From: Streptomyces huasconensis | GTDB lineage: Bacteria > Actinomycetota > Actinomycetes > Streptomycetales > Streptomycetaceae | Assembly: GCA_004010275.1 (NCBI GenBank) | Contig: RBWT01000058.1 | Location: 1 to 44,549, forward strand | DNA: 44,549 bases | Direction of reading: 5' to 3' | Shown: piece by piece, positions 27,085-34,850 of the stretch | Layout: every line of letters begins with the position of its first letter | Numbering within the stretch: the first letter of the stretch is position 1 | Position numbers and translations under genes: made by a program | The notes under the pieces: model-generated | Seen by the model: only the letters and a program-made list of their open reading frames with translations | What the model was told of the DNA's origin: nothing | Databases searched by the model: none

Positions 27085-27207
27085 TCATGGGACTCCGGCG
27101 TTCTCGACCGACCTCCAGTCTGCGCCGCCCGCGCGGCGGCGGCTGGCGGGATTCGGACATGGCGTGGGGGGTGCCGCGCCGGCCCATGAGACGCCGCTCA
27201 CGCTTTA

Positions 27208-27258
27208 TGCAACTAGTTGCACAACGCTTCGGGCTTCGTCTACAACTGTCCTGTAGAC
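27208..27258 (+). promoter_or_regulatory. fadH promoter with two palindromic sites
   Basis: TGCAACTAGTTGCA (27208-27221) is a perfect 14-bp palindrome. GTCTACA (27238-27244) and TGTAGAC (27252-27258) form a second inverted repeat. A sigma70-like promoter fits between: TTGCAC (27217-27222), 18-nt spacer, TACAAC (27241-27246). Thus one palindrome overlaps the -35 and the other the -10. The cognate repressor may be the downstream PadR or a MarR-type protein (inference). Confidence 0.6.
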
Positions 27259-27281
27259 ACCGCGTACGGAGGGCCGCCCGC

Positions 27282-29303
27282 ATGAGCCGTTACCCGAACC
27301 TGCTGAACCCGCTCGACCTGGGCTTCACGACGCTGCCCAACCGGGTCCTGATGGGCTCCATGCACGTGGGCCTGGAAGAGGCGCCGAACGGGTTCGAGCG
27401 GATGGCGGCCTTCTACGCGGCCCGCGCCCGCGGCGGCGTCGGCCTCATCGTCACCGGCGGCATCGCCCCGAACGACGCGGGCCGCCCCTACCCCGGCGGT
27501 GCCAAGATGACCACCGAGGCGGAGGCCGCGCAGCACGCGGGCATCACCGCGGCCGTGCACGCCGAGGGCGGCAGGATCGCGATGCAGATCCTGCACTTCG
27601 GCCGGTACGCCTACCACCCCGACCTCGTCGCGCCGAGCGCCATCCAGGCGCCGATCAGCCCCTCCGTGCCCCGCGCCCTCACCGACGACGAGGTCGAGCA
27701 GACCATCGAGGACTTCGTGCGCGCCGCCGAGCTGGCCAAGCTCGCGGGCTACGACGGCGTCGAGATCATGGGCTCCGAGGGCTACCTCATCAACGAGTTC
27801 ATCGCGGCCCCCACCAACCGGCGCACCGACCGCTGGGGCGGCGCCTACGAGAACCGCATCCGCTTCCCCGTCGAGATCGTCCGCCGCGTCCGGGAACGCG
27901 TCGGCACCGACTTCATCATCATCTACCGCCTCTCCATGCTCGACCTCGTCCCCGGCGGCTCCACCCTCGACGAGGTCATCCACCTCGCCAAGGAGATCGA
28001 GGCAGCGGGCGCCACGATCATCAACACCGGCATCGGCTGGCACGAGGCCCGCATCCCCACCATCGCGACCTCCGTGCCGCGCGGCGCCTACACCTTCGTC
28101 ACCAAGAAGGTCATGGGCGAGGTCTCCGTCCCGCTCGTCACCACCAACCGCATCAACACCCCCGAGATCGCCGAGCAGTTGCTCGCGGACGGCGCCGCCG
28201 ACATGGTGTCCCTGGCCCGCCCGCTCCTCGCCGACCCCGACTTCGTCGCCAAGGCGCGCGCCGAGCAGTCCGAGGCCATCAACACCTGCATCGGCTGCAA
28301 CCAGGCCTGCCTGGACCACACGTTCAACCTCCAGATCACCTCCTGCCTGGTGAACCCGCGCGCCTGCCACGAGACCGAACTCGTCCTCGCGCCGACCCGC
28401 ACCAAGAAGAGCGTCGCCGTCGTCGGCGCGGGCCCCGCCGGCCTCGCCTTCGCCGTCTCCGCGGCCGAGCGCGGCCACGACGTGACGCTCTTCGACGCGG
28501 CCCCCGAGATCGGCGGCCAGCTCAACGTCGCCCGCAAGGTCCCCGGCAAGGAAGAGTTCGACGAGACCCTGCGCTACTTCCGCACCCAGCTGCGACTGCG
28601 CGGCGTGGACGTCCGGTTGAACACCGTCGTCACCGCGGAGGAGCTGGCCGACGCCGCGTACGACGAGATCGTCGTCGCCACCGGCGTCACCCCCCGCACC
28701 CCCGAGATCCCCGGCATCGACCACCCCAGCGTCGTCAGCTACCTCGACGTGCTGCGCGACGGCGCGCCCGTGGGGGAGCGGGTGGCGATCATCGGCGCGG
28801 GCGGCATCGGCTTCGACGTCGCCGAGTACCTCACCGACGGCGGCGAGAAGGCGAGCCTGGACCCGGCGACGTACTTCCGCCAGTGGGGCGTCGACATGGA
28901 GTACCGCGAACGCGGCGGCCTGACGAAGCCCGAGCGGCCCACGCCGCCGCGCACCGTCCACCTCCTCCAGCGCAAGGCGTCCAAGGTCGGCCAGGGCCTC
29001 GGCAAGACCACCGGCTGGATTCACCGCACCGAACTGCGCCACCGCGGCGTCACGATGATCGCGGGCGCCGGTTACGACCTCATCGACGACGCGGGCCTGC
29101 ACATCACCGTCGACGGCACATCCTCCGTCATCCCCGTCGACACCGTCGTCCTGTGCACCGGCCAGGAACCACGCCGCGGCCTGTACGAGGAGCTGCTCGC
29201 CGCCGGGCGCAGCGTGCACCTCATCGGCGGTGCCGACGTCGCCGCCGAGCTGGACGCCAAGCGCGCCATCAAGCAGGGCACGGAGCTGGCCGCCGCGCTG
29301 TGA
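27282..29303 (+). CDS. fadH: NADH:flavin oxidoreductase / 2,4-dienoyl-CoA reductase
   Basis: 673 residues, uninterrupted. The N-terminal Old-Yellow-Enzyme TIM barrel starts LLNPLDLGFTTLPNRVLMGSMHVGLEE with GGRIAMQILHFGRYAYHPD, GYDGVEIMGSEGYLINEF and WGGAYENRIRFP. A 4Fe-4S cysteine cluster, CIGCNQACLDHTFN...SCLVNP, follows. Then the FAD domain KSVAVVGAGPAGLAFAVSAAERGHDVTLFD and an NAD(P) site RVAIIGAGGIGFDVAEYL. Reduces 2,4-dienoyl-CoA during beta-oxidation of unsaturated fatty acids, or a related enone. Start ATG 27282 with GGAGGG 9 nt upstream. Followed after 21 bp by a leaderless padR. Confidence 0.92.
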   Translation: MSRYPNLLNPLDLGFTTLPNRVLMGSMHVGLEEAPNGFERMAAFYAARARGGVGLIVTGGIAPNDAGRPYPGGAKMTTEAEAAQHAGITAAVHAEGGRIAMQILHFGRYAYHPDLVAPSAIQAPISPSVPRALTDDEVEQTIEDFVRAAELAKLAGYDGVEIMGSEGYLINEFIAAPTNRRTDRWGGAYENRIRFPVEIVRRVRERVGTDFIIIYRLSMLDLVPGGSTLDEVIHLAKEIEAAGATIINTGIGWHEARIPTIATSVPRGAYTFVTKKVMGEVSVPLVTTNRINTPEIAEQLLADGAADMVSLARPLLADPDFVAKARAEQSEAINTCIGCNQACLDHTFNLQITSCLVNPRACHETELVLAPTRTKKSVAVVGAGPAGLAFAVSAAERGHDVTLFDAAPEIGGQLNVARKVPGKEEFDETLRYFRTQLRLRGVDVRLNTVVTAEELADAAYDEIVVATGVTPRTPEIPGIDHPSVVSYLDVLRDGAPVGERVAIIGAGGIGFDVAEYLTDGGEKASLDPATYFRQWGVDMEYRERGGLTKPERPTPPRTVHLLQRKASKVGQGLGKTTGWIHRTELRHRGVTMIAGAGYDLIDDAGLHITVDGTSSVIPVDTVVLCTGQEPRRGLYEELLAAGRSVHLIGGADVAAELDAKRAIKQGTELAAAL

Positions 29304-29311
29304 CCCGTCCC

Positions 29312-29324
29312 TAGGATGGCCCCC
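29312..29324 (+). promoter_or_regulatory. Leaderless -10 box TAGGAT
   Basis: TAGGAT (29312-29317) ends 7 nt before ATG 29325; no Shine-Dalgarno sequence precedes the start. Confidence 0.55.
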
Positions 29325-29858
29325 ATGTCACTCCCGCACGCGATCCTCACCGCCCTCCTGGAGAAGCCGTCGTCGGGCCTCGAACTGACCCGCAGGTTCG
29401 ACAAGTCGATCGGCTACTTCTGGTCGGCGACGCACCAGCAGATCTACCGCGAGCTGGGCCGACTGGAACGCGAGGGGGCCATCCGCGCGCTGCCGCGACA
29501 GGGGGCGACACGCGGACAGAAGAAGGAGTACGAGGTCCTGCCCGCCGGCCGCGCCGAACTGGCCCGCTGGACCGCGGCGAGCCAGGACCCGAAGCCCATG
29601 CGTGACACCCTGCTGCTGCGCCTGCGCGCCGCCGCGGTCGTCGGCACCGAGGGCATCCACGAGGAGCTGCACCGCCATCTCGACCTCCACCGGCGGCAGT
29701 TGGCGGAGTACGAGGAGATCGAGCGGCGCGACTTCCCGCCGGGCAAGGACACGGTCGAGGACCGGCTGCGCCATGTCGTGCTCCGCGCGGGCATCGACCT
29801 GGAGACGTTCTGGACCCAGTGGCTCACGCACGCGATCGAGGAACTCCAGGCGCCGTGA
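29325..29858 (+). CDS. PadR family transcriptional regulator
   Basis: 177 residues. Winged HTH of PadR type: LPHAILTALLEKPSSGLELTRRFDKSIGYFWSATHQQIYRELGRLEREGAIRALP, followed by EYEVLPAGRAELARW and a C-terminal dimerisation helix pair (LHRHLDLHRRQLAEYEEIERRDF, LETFWTQWLTHAIEEL). Binds operator DNA as a dimer and releases it on binding small hydrophobic ligands. Immediately behind fadH on the same strand but with its own leaderless promoter, so it may regulate fadH through the palindromes upstream of that gene. Confidence 0.9.
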   Translation: MSLPHAILTALLEKPSSGLELTRRFDKSIGYFWSATHQQIYRELGRLEREGAIRALPRQGATRGQKKEYEVLPAGRAELARWTAASQDPKPMRDTLLLRLRAAAVVGTEGIHEELHRHLDLHRRQLAEYEEIERRDFPPGKDTVEDRLRHVVLRAGIDLETFWTQWLTHAIEELQAP

Positions 29859-29901
29859 CCACCTCCGGGTGCGGGCGCCCTTGGGCGGGGCCCCGTCCGC
29901 G

Positions 29902-31023
29902 TCAGCCGAGTGTCGCCTCCCGCGGGTCCCACGCCTCGGGCAGCGGCCGCGGCGGTACCACCCGCGAGGGCAGCGGTGCGAAGCGGGCGTGCTCGGCGGA
30001 GTCCGCGATCGCCGTCATCGTGTGCAGGACGTGCAGGGCCAGTGCGCCGGACGCCCGGTGCGGCCCGCCCCGGCGTACGGCGCGCGCCATGTCGACCACG
30101 CCGAGGCCGCGACCGTCGGTCCGCCCCCGGACCGGCAGCTCCCGCCACGTGTCCTCGCCGCTCGGCAGCAGCTTCAGCGGACCGCCGAAGGTGTTCGGGT
30201 CGGGCACGGCGAGGGTGCCCTCGGTCCCGGTGACCTCGAAGCGGATGCGTGGCAGCGCCGAGTCGAAGCTGAACGTCGAGTTGGCGCGCACACCCGAGTC
30301 GAACTCGACGAGCGCCGACACATGTGTGGGGACGTCCACGGGAAACACCTGCCCCGCCTTCGGGCCCGACACGACGGTCCGCTCCGCGCGGGCGCGCACG
30401 GCGGTCGCCGCCACCTGGGAGACGCTGCCGAACAGGGCGACGAGCGAGGTCAGGTAGTAGGGGCCGAGGTCGAAGAGGGGGCCCGCTCCCGGCTGGTAGA
30501 AGAACGCCGGGTCGGGGTGCCAGGACTCGGGACCCAGGCTCTGCGTCACCGCCGTGGCCGCCACGGGCACACCTATGTGCCCGGCCGCCACCGCCCGCAG
30601 CGCCGACTGCAGGCCCGCGCCGAGGAACGTGTCCGGCGCGTTGCCCACGAGCAGCCCTCGCTCGGAGGCCTCGGCGAGCAGTTTCTCCGCCTCGGCCGGG
30701 GCCAGGGCGATGGGCTTCTCGCCGTACACGTGCTTGCCGGCGCGCAGCGCGTCCTTCGCCACTTGGGCGTGCGCGGCGGGCACCGTGAGGTTGACGACCA
30801 GTTCGACCTCGGGCAGGGCGAGCACCGCCTCCGGGCCGCCCGAGACGGGGATGCCGTGGGTGCGCGCCGCGGCGTCCGCCCGCCGCTCGTCGAGATCGGC
30901 GACGGCCACCACCCGGACGTCCGGGAAGCGGCTCAACGTACGCAGGTACTCGGCGCTGATCACGCCCGCGCCGACCACCGCGACCCCGACGGGCCCCACG
31001 CCGCCCGTGGCAAGCGAACTCAC
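29902..31023 (-). CDS. Gfo/Idh/MocA family oxidoreductase
   Basis: About 373 residues. N-terminal Rossmann fold: PVGVAVVGAGVISAEYLRTLSRFPDVRVVAVADLDERRADAAARTHG; substrate motif AGKHVYGEKPIALAPAEAEKLLAEASERGLLVGNAPDTFLG (EKP carries the catalytic Lys). GPLFDLGPYYLTSLVALFG follows. Catalyses NAD(P)-dependent oxidation or reduction of a sugar or cyclitol. Start GTG 31023 shares 4 bp with the stop of the upstream isomerase (GTGA), so the two are translationally coupled and probably act in one pathway of sugar/inositol-type catabolism; no transporter is adjacent. Confidence 0.9.
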   Translation of the reverse strand: MSSLATGGVGPVGVAVVGAGVISAEYLRTLSRFPDVRVVAVADLDERRADAAARTHGIPVSGGPEAVLALPEVELVVNLTVPAAHAQVAKDALRAGKHVYGEKPIALAPAEAEKLLAEASERGLLVGNAPDTFLGAGLQSALRAVAAGHIGVPVAATAVTQSLGPESWHPDPAFFYQPGAGPLFDLGPYYLTSLVALFGSVSQVAATAVRARAERTVVSGPKAGQVFPVDVPTHVSALVEFDSGVRANSTFSFDSALPRIRFEVTGTEGTLAVPDPNTFGGPLKLLPSGEDTWRELPVRGRTDGRGLGVVDMARAVRRGGPHRASGALALHVLHTMTAIADSAEHARFAPLPSRVVPPRPLPEAWDPREATLG

Positions 31024-31781
31024 GCCGCCTCCAGGGAAGTCACGTAGGCGTGGCTCGCCGCCAGCTCGTCGAAGAGGGTGTCCGGGCCGCCCGCGCAGGA
31101 GTCGAACTCGACGACGCGCCACGCGTCCGGGGCCGCGGCGAGGATCTCCGGCACAGGCATGGTGCCCCCGCCGACCGCCACGTTCGGGTCCTCCTTGGTA
31201 CGGGGCCCGTCCTTGAGGTGCAGCGCCCGCACCCGGCCGCCGAGGCGCCGCAGCAGCGCCGGCACGTCGGCGCCGCCGACCGCCGCCCAGTACGTGTCGA
31301 CCTCCAGGCAGACTGCGGGGTTGAGCAGCCCGGCCAGCACCTCGACGGCGTGCGGGCCGTCGCGGTCCTCGAAGCGCGGCTCGATCTCCCACCAGTGGTT
31401 GTGGTAGCCGACGCCCAGGCCACGCTGATCCGCCGCACCGACCAGGCCGTTGAGACGGTCGGCGGTGCGGGCGAGACCCTCGTACGTCGTGAAGTCCTCG
31501 GGCGGGATGCCCGCCGGCACGATCGCGAAGTCGCAGCCGAGCACGGCCACCGCGTCCAGCGCGGGCCCGGGCTCCGGGCCGAGCAGCTGGATGACGTGTG
31601 CGCCGGACACGGAGAGGCCGAGTTCGTCGAGGCTCTTCCGCAGCCCCTTAGGGTCGGCGAGCACGTCGTACGGCTCCACCGCGCCGTATCCGAGGTCCGC
31701 GAGGCGGCGCAGTGTCCCCTCAGGGGCGGCGGTGAGCTGATCGCGCACGGAGTACAGCTGCACGCTGAGCGGTCGTGACAT
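31020..31781 (-). CDS. Sugar phosphate isomerase/epimerase (xylose isomerase-like TIM barrel)
   Basis: 253 residues. AP endonuclease family 2 fold: SVQLYSVRDQLTAAPEGTLRRLADLGYGAVEPYDV, GVGYHNHWWEIEP (metal-ligand region), NPAVCLEVDTYWAAVGG and RALHLKDGPRTKE (metal and substrate binding), VVEFDSCAG near the C-terminus. Isomerises or epimerises sugars or inositol derivatives. Start ATG 31781 with GGGAGGG upstream. Forms a two-gene operon with the Gfo/Idh/MocA oxidoreductase; preceded by a terminator of the next upstream gene. Confidence 0.9.
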   Translation of the reverse strand: MSRPLSVQLYSVRDQLTAAPEGTLRRLADLGYGAVEPYDVLADPKGLRKSLDELGLSVSGAHVIQLLGPEPGPALDAVAVLGCDFAIVPAGIPPEDFTTYEGLARTADRLNGLVGAADQRGLGVGYHNHWWEIEPRFEDRDGPHAVEVLAGLLNPAVCLEVDTYWAAVGGADVPALLRRLGGRVRALHLKDGPRTKEDPNVAVGGGTMPVPEILAAAPDAWRVVEFDSCAGGPDTLFDELAASHAYVTSLEAA

Positions 31782-31868
31782 GGTCGCGCCCTCCCTGTCG
31801 GCTGGGAGGACGGTAAGGCGGTTCCCCTGGGTGGGCAAGGGTGCCGCCGGAGCGGGCACGGAACGCGG

Positions 31869-31912
31869 CGGCTGCCGCCCACCCGTCGTGTCGGACGGGG
31901 GAGCGGCAGCCG
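31869..31912 (-). terminator. Two-part hairpin terminator
   Basis: Outer arms CGGCTGCCGC / GCGGCAGCCG (10 bp) and inner arms CCCGTC / GACGGG share one centre with symmetric 3-nt internal loops. It lies 30 nt beyond the stop of the secreted hypothetical gene on the minus strand. Confidence 0.75.
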
Positions 31913-31941
31913 TGGTGTCGCCGTGGCCGGGTGGTGCCGGG

Positions 31942-32448
31942 TCAGCCCCGGTCGCCCGCGGCACGCCGCCGCAGGTACCAGACGCCGCCGCCCGCGGCCG
32001 CCGTGGCCACGAGGACCCCGCCGGTCATGAGCGTGAGCGCGCCACGGTCCTCGGCACCGCCCCCGAGCCCTCCACGGACACCGCGCGAGGGCGCGGCCGT
32101 CGAGGACGCCGTCGGCATGCTGCCGACGGTGACGGTCTGAGGTCCGGCCTGCGAGCCGTCCTGACAGGCGACCAGAACGGTGTAGGTGCCGGCGCTGACA
32201 TTCCGCCAGGTGCCGCTGCCGTTCGTCAGCTGCACCTGTCGACCGCCCGCGAAGCTGGCGTTCGCGGCGTCCATCAGCGAGGCCGTACCGCCGCCCGCGC
32301 ACGCGGCGGTGGTGACCCGGACGGTGGAGCCGGTGGCGGTCACGGAGATCCCGCCGCCCGCGAACGCCGCCGGCGCGGCCAGCGCCAGCGGGAGCACGGC
32401 GGCGGAAACGGTCAGGCCGGCACGGACATATATCTGAGTGCTACGCAT
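31942..32448 (-). CDS. Secreted protein with C-terminal membrane anchor
   Basis: 168 residues. Signal peptide MRSTQIYVRAGLTVSAAVLPLALAAPAAFA; a mature beta-type region (GISVTATGSTVRVTTAACAGGGTASLMDAANASFAGGRQVQL, GTWRNVSAGTYTVLVACQDG); a Ser/Thr/Pro/Gly linker; and a C-terminal membrane helix (GALTLMTGGVLVATAAAGGGVWYL) followed by RRRAAG. The topology resembles cell-wall or membrane-anchored proteins, but I see no LPxTG/LAxTG sortase motif. Function unknown. ATG 32448 with GGAGGG 9 nt upstream. Terminator follows. Confidence 0.7.
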   Translation of the reverse strand: MRSTQIYVRAGLTVSAAVLPLALAAPAAFAGGGISVTATGSTVRVTTAACAGGGTASLMDAANASFAGGRQVQLTNGSGTWRNVSAGTYTVLVACQDGSQAGPQTVTVGSMPTASSTAAPSRGVRGGLGGGAEDRGALTLMTGGVLVATAAAGGGVWYLRRRAAGDRG

Positions 32449-32639
32449 GAGTCTGCCCTCCGGTGGCACGGGAGGCGGTACAACCCATGCGCCGCCGCGA
32501 GTCGGGGAACGCCCGTGCTACCTGACGACGAGCCAACGTGCCGCGGGCGCGTACCGCATGCGGACTGCCTCCGGGCAGGTGACGGAATCCATCGTCCGGC
32601 GCAGCGGAGCTGACCGCCCGTCACCTGTTCCGGGGCGCC

Positions 32640-33068
32640 TCAGCGGGGGGCGGGGACGAGCCCGTCGGCGACGAGACCCTCGTACACGGCCTGGCCGAGG
32701 GCCTGGACCGCGGACTGCGGGCGCACCATCACGGTGAACTCCTTGATCCGGCCCTCCTCGTCGAAATGCAGCAGGTCGATGCCGTGGATCTCCTTGCCGT
32801 GCACGGTCGTCCGGAAGAGGAGGACGGCCGACTCGGCCTCGTCGCCGTCGGTGCTGGTCCGGGCCTTTCCGGCGTACGACCCGACGTACCGGAAGTCCTC
32901 GAACGTGCGCAGCAGGACGCCGAAGAGCCCGAGCACCATGGGGCGGCCCTCGAAGGGCGTGAACTTCACGGGGCTGTAGAAGCGGATGTCCGGAGTGAAC
33001 AGCTCCGTCAGGGCGTCGAGGTCGCGCTTCTCGATGACGGAGCGGAACCGTTCGGCGGTGGGGTGCAT
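32640..33068 (-). CDS. SnoaL-like nuclear transport factor 2 fold protein
   Basis: About 142 residues. RFRSVIEKRDLDALTELFTPDIRFYSPVKFTPFEGRPMVLGLFGVLLRTFEDFRYVG, VLLFRTTVHGKEIHGIDLLHFDEEGRIKEFTVMVRPQSAVQAL: the typical NTF2/SnoaL layout with the GIDLLHFDEEGRIKEFTVMVRP core. A small ligand-binding or isomerase-type enzyme of unknown substrate. I chose ATG 33068 over upstream frame extensions because GGGAGG lies 7 nt before it. Divergent from a padR gene across a striking nested operator, so expression is likely PadR-controlled. Confidence 0.82.
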   Translation of the reverse strand: MHPTAERFRSVIEKRDLDALTELFTPDIRFYSPVKFTPFEGRPMVLGLFGVLLRTFEDFRYVGSYAGKARTSTDGDEAESAVLLFRTTVHGKEIHGIDLLHFDEEGRIKEFTVMVRPQSAVQALGQAVYEGLVADGLVPAPR

Positions 33069-33113
33069 GAGGGTCCTCCCGAAGGCGCGCACGGCAGGGG
33101 ATGCCGAGGGCGC

Positions 33114-33168
33114 CATAGTCGTCCTTGGAGCATAGTCATCAATCTGACTAGTCACATTCATGACTATG
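33114..33168. promoter_or_regulatory. Concentric double palindrome between snoaL and padR
   Basis: CATAGTCAT (33131-33139) pairs with ATGACTATG (33160-33168); exactly at the same centre is the perfect inner palindrome TGACTAGTCA (33145-33154). Four TAGTCA-type half sites fall in 38 bp, and an extra CATAGTC sits at 33114-33120, 17 bp upstream of the outer arm. Adjacent padR product is the obvious candidate binder. Confidence 0.75.
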
Positions 33169-33181
33169 ATGAGGGGGCGAA

Positions 33182-33781
33182 GTGGCGGAAGGGAAGGGGG
33201 TCCGGGCGATGGCTCTGCGGCACGCGGTGCTCGCGGCACTGCTGGACGGCGAGTACAGCGGCTATCAGCTGGCCAAGGGGTTCGACATCGGCGTGGCCAA
33301 CTTCTGGCACGCCCTGCCCCAGCAGCTCTACGCCGAACTCGCCAAGCTGGAGACGGAGGGGCTGGTCACCGGCCGGGAGGTCGTCCAGGAAGGCCGGCCG
33401 AACAAGCGGCTGTTCCGCGTCACCGACGAGGGCCTCGCCGAGATGGAGCGCTTCGCCGCGCGCGCCGCCAAGCCGTCCTTCATCCGCGACGACCTGCTGG
33501 TCAAGGTGCAGGCCGTGGACGGCGTCGACGCCGCGCCGGTGATCGCCCAGCTCACCGGGCGCGCCGAGGTGGCCGACGCCAAGATCGAGGTCCTGGAAAA
33601 GCTGCTGGTGAAGCTGCGCGGTGGCGCGGACGAGGGCGACTTCCTGCGCACCGGCGAGCGCGTCGGCCCCTACCTCACCTGCCTGCGCGGGCTCGCCTTC
33701 GAACGCGAGTCCCGCGACTGGTGCCGGCGCGCGGCGGCCCTCCTGACCGAACGGGCGGCCGCCGCCGCGCGGCGGGACTGA
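33182..33781 (+). CDS. PadR family transcriptional regulator
   Basis: 199 residues. HTH: ALRHAVLAALLDGEYSGYQLAKGFDIGVANFWHALPQQLYAELAKLETEGLVTGREV, then RLFRVTDEGLAEMERFAARAAK and C-terminal coiled helices. The start is GTG 33182 (GAGGGGG upstream) or ATG 33209, which fits the family N-terminus better (MALRHAVL). Divergent from the SnoaL-like gene with the nested palindrome between, which suggests autoregulation and control of snoaL. Ends 7 bp from the convergent FnIII lipoprotein gene. Uninterrupted. Confidence 0.88.
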   Translation: MAEGKGVRAMALRHAVLAALLDGEYSGYQLAKGFDIGVANFWHALPQQLYAELAKLETEGLVTGREVVQEGRPNKRLFRVTDEGLAEMERFAARAAKPSFIRDDLLVKVQAVDGVDAAPVIAQLTGRAEVADAKIEVLEKLLVKLRGGADEGDFLRTGERVGPYLTCLRGLAFERESRDWCRRAAALLTERAAAAARRD

Positions 33782-33788
33782 GCCCGCG

Positions 33789-34770
33789 TCAGCCCGTGGT
33801 GACGGTCCGCGTGGGGGAGTAGGCGCCCCACGTCCCGTCCGGCAGCTTGGGGCGGATGCGCACCCGGTGCCGTTCCCCCGCCTTCCTGCCGATGTAGAAG
33901 CTGTGCTCGGCCCTGTCCTTCGGTGGCGTGCCGCCGAAGACGAGCGAGGTGGCGGTGCGGCCGTCCAGCTGGATCTGATACTCCGTCACCGCGCCGCCCG
34001 TCCGTGGCGGCGTCCAGGTCAGGTCGATGTAGTACGCCCCGTCCGCCCGGTGCGTCGTGGCGCGGAACCCGGCGGGCGCCGTGCCGCGCCCGGAGTCCTT
34101 GCCCGCGGCGGTCGTGAGGCGGACCGCCGGGCTCGCGGGGGAGAAGTTGTCGGCGGCGTCGCGCGCCTTGACCGTGAACGTGTAGTCGGTGCCCGGCCGC
34201 AACCCGGTGACCAGCGTCGCGGTCTGCCCGCCGCCCACACTGTGGATCTTCGAGGCACCCTGATAGATCTCGTACGAGGCCACGGCCCGGTTGTCCGTCG
34301 ACTTCCCCCAGGACAGCATCGCCGACCGGCTCCCCTCGGCCTCGCCCCGCAGCCGGGCGGGCCGGGTCGGCGGCTTGTGGTCGGCGGCGGCCGCCGCGGG
34401 CCGTGGTGACGGTCAGCCTTTTGCTGTCCTCGCTGAGGTTCCCTTCGGCGTCGCGGGCGCGCACGGTGAAGGTGTAGGAGGTCGACGGCTTCAGGCCGGT
34501 GACGTCCACCATGTGCCGCCCGCCCGGCACCTCCTTGACCTTCTTGGCGTCGCGGTACACCACGTAGCCGGTGACCTCGGTGTCGTCGGTGGCCTGGTTC
34601 CACATGACGTGGGCGGTGGTGGCGCTGCCTGCCTGGACGGTGAGACCGCGGGGCGCGGCGGGCGGCCGCACGTCCTGCCGGTCGCCCTGGCCGCCCCAGG
34701 CGCAGCCGCTCAGCGTGGCGGCGAGGGTCATCAGGGCCAGGGGGGTGGACAGCTGGGAGGTCCGTCGCAC
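33789..34770 (-). CDS. Lipoprotein with fibronectin type III domains
   Basis: About 327 residues. Lipobox LAATLSGCAWG follows a signal peptide. Then at least three FnIII domains: PAAPRGLTVQAGSATTAHVMWNQATDDTEVTGYVVYRDAKKV, LSWGKSTDNRAVASYEIYQGASKIHSV, and YYIDLTWTPPRTGGAVTEYQIQLDG. These resemble FnIII linkers of actinobacterial chitinases and cellulases; no catalytic domain is present. Frame change near 34395 (VTTARG to the frame of AMLSWGKSTDN). GTG 34770 is preferred over 34785 because GGAAGG precedes it. Tandem GGTCCGGACCT sites upstream suggest carbon-source control, perhaps by DasR (inference). Confidence 0.75.
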
Positions 34771-34792
34771 GGGGCCGCCTTCCACTCGACGG

Positions 34793-34826
34793 AATAGGTC
34801 CGGACCTCAATTGGTCCGGACCTATT
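34793..34826. promoter_or_regulatory. Tandem GGTCCGGACCT sites (DasR-like)
   Basis: GGTCCGGACCT at 34797-34807 and 34813-34823, in direct orientation 16 bp apart; each is itself palindromic. Together they form a perfect 14-bp inverted repeat (34793-34806 with 34813-34826). Lies 23-56 bp before the FnIII lipoprotein start. It could instead terminate the upstream gene, whose stop is 25 bp away, but no T-run follows. Confidence 0.65.
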
Positions 34827-34850
34827 TCATGCACACGTGACGGGGGCACA

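Noticed and set aside
27240..29219. 659-codon open frame antisense to fadH
   Set aside because: Composition shadow of a high-GC gene; the plus-strand frame encodes a complete, well-conserved FadH.
31942..32448. Sortase-anchored surface protein
   Set aside because: C-terminal helix and positive tail are present but no LPxTG or LAxTG motif is visible.
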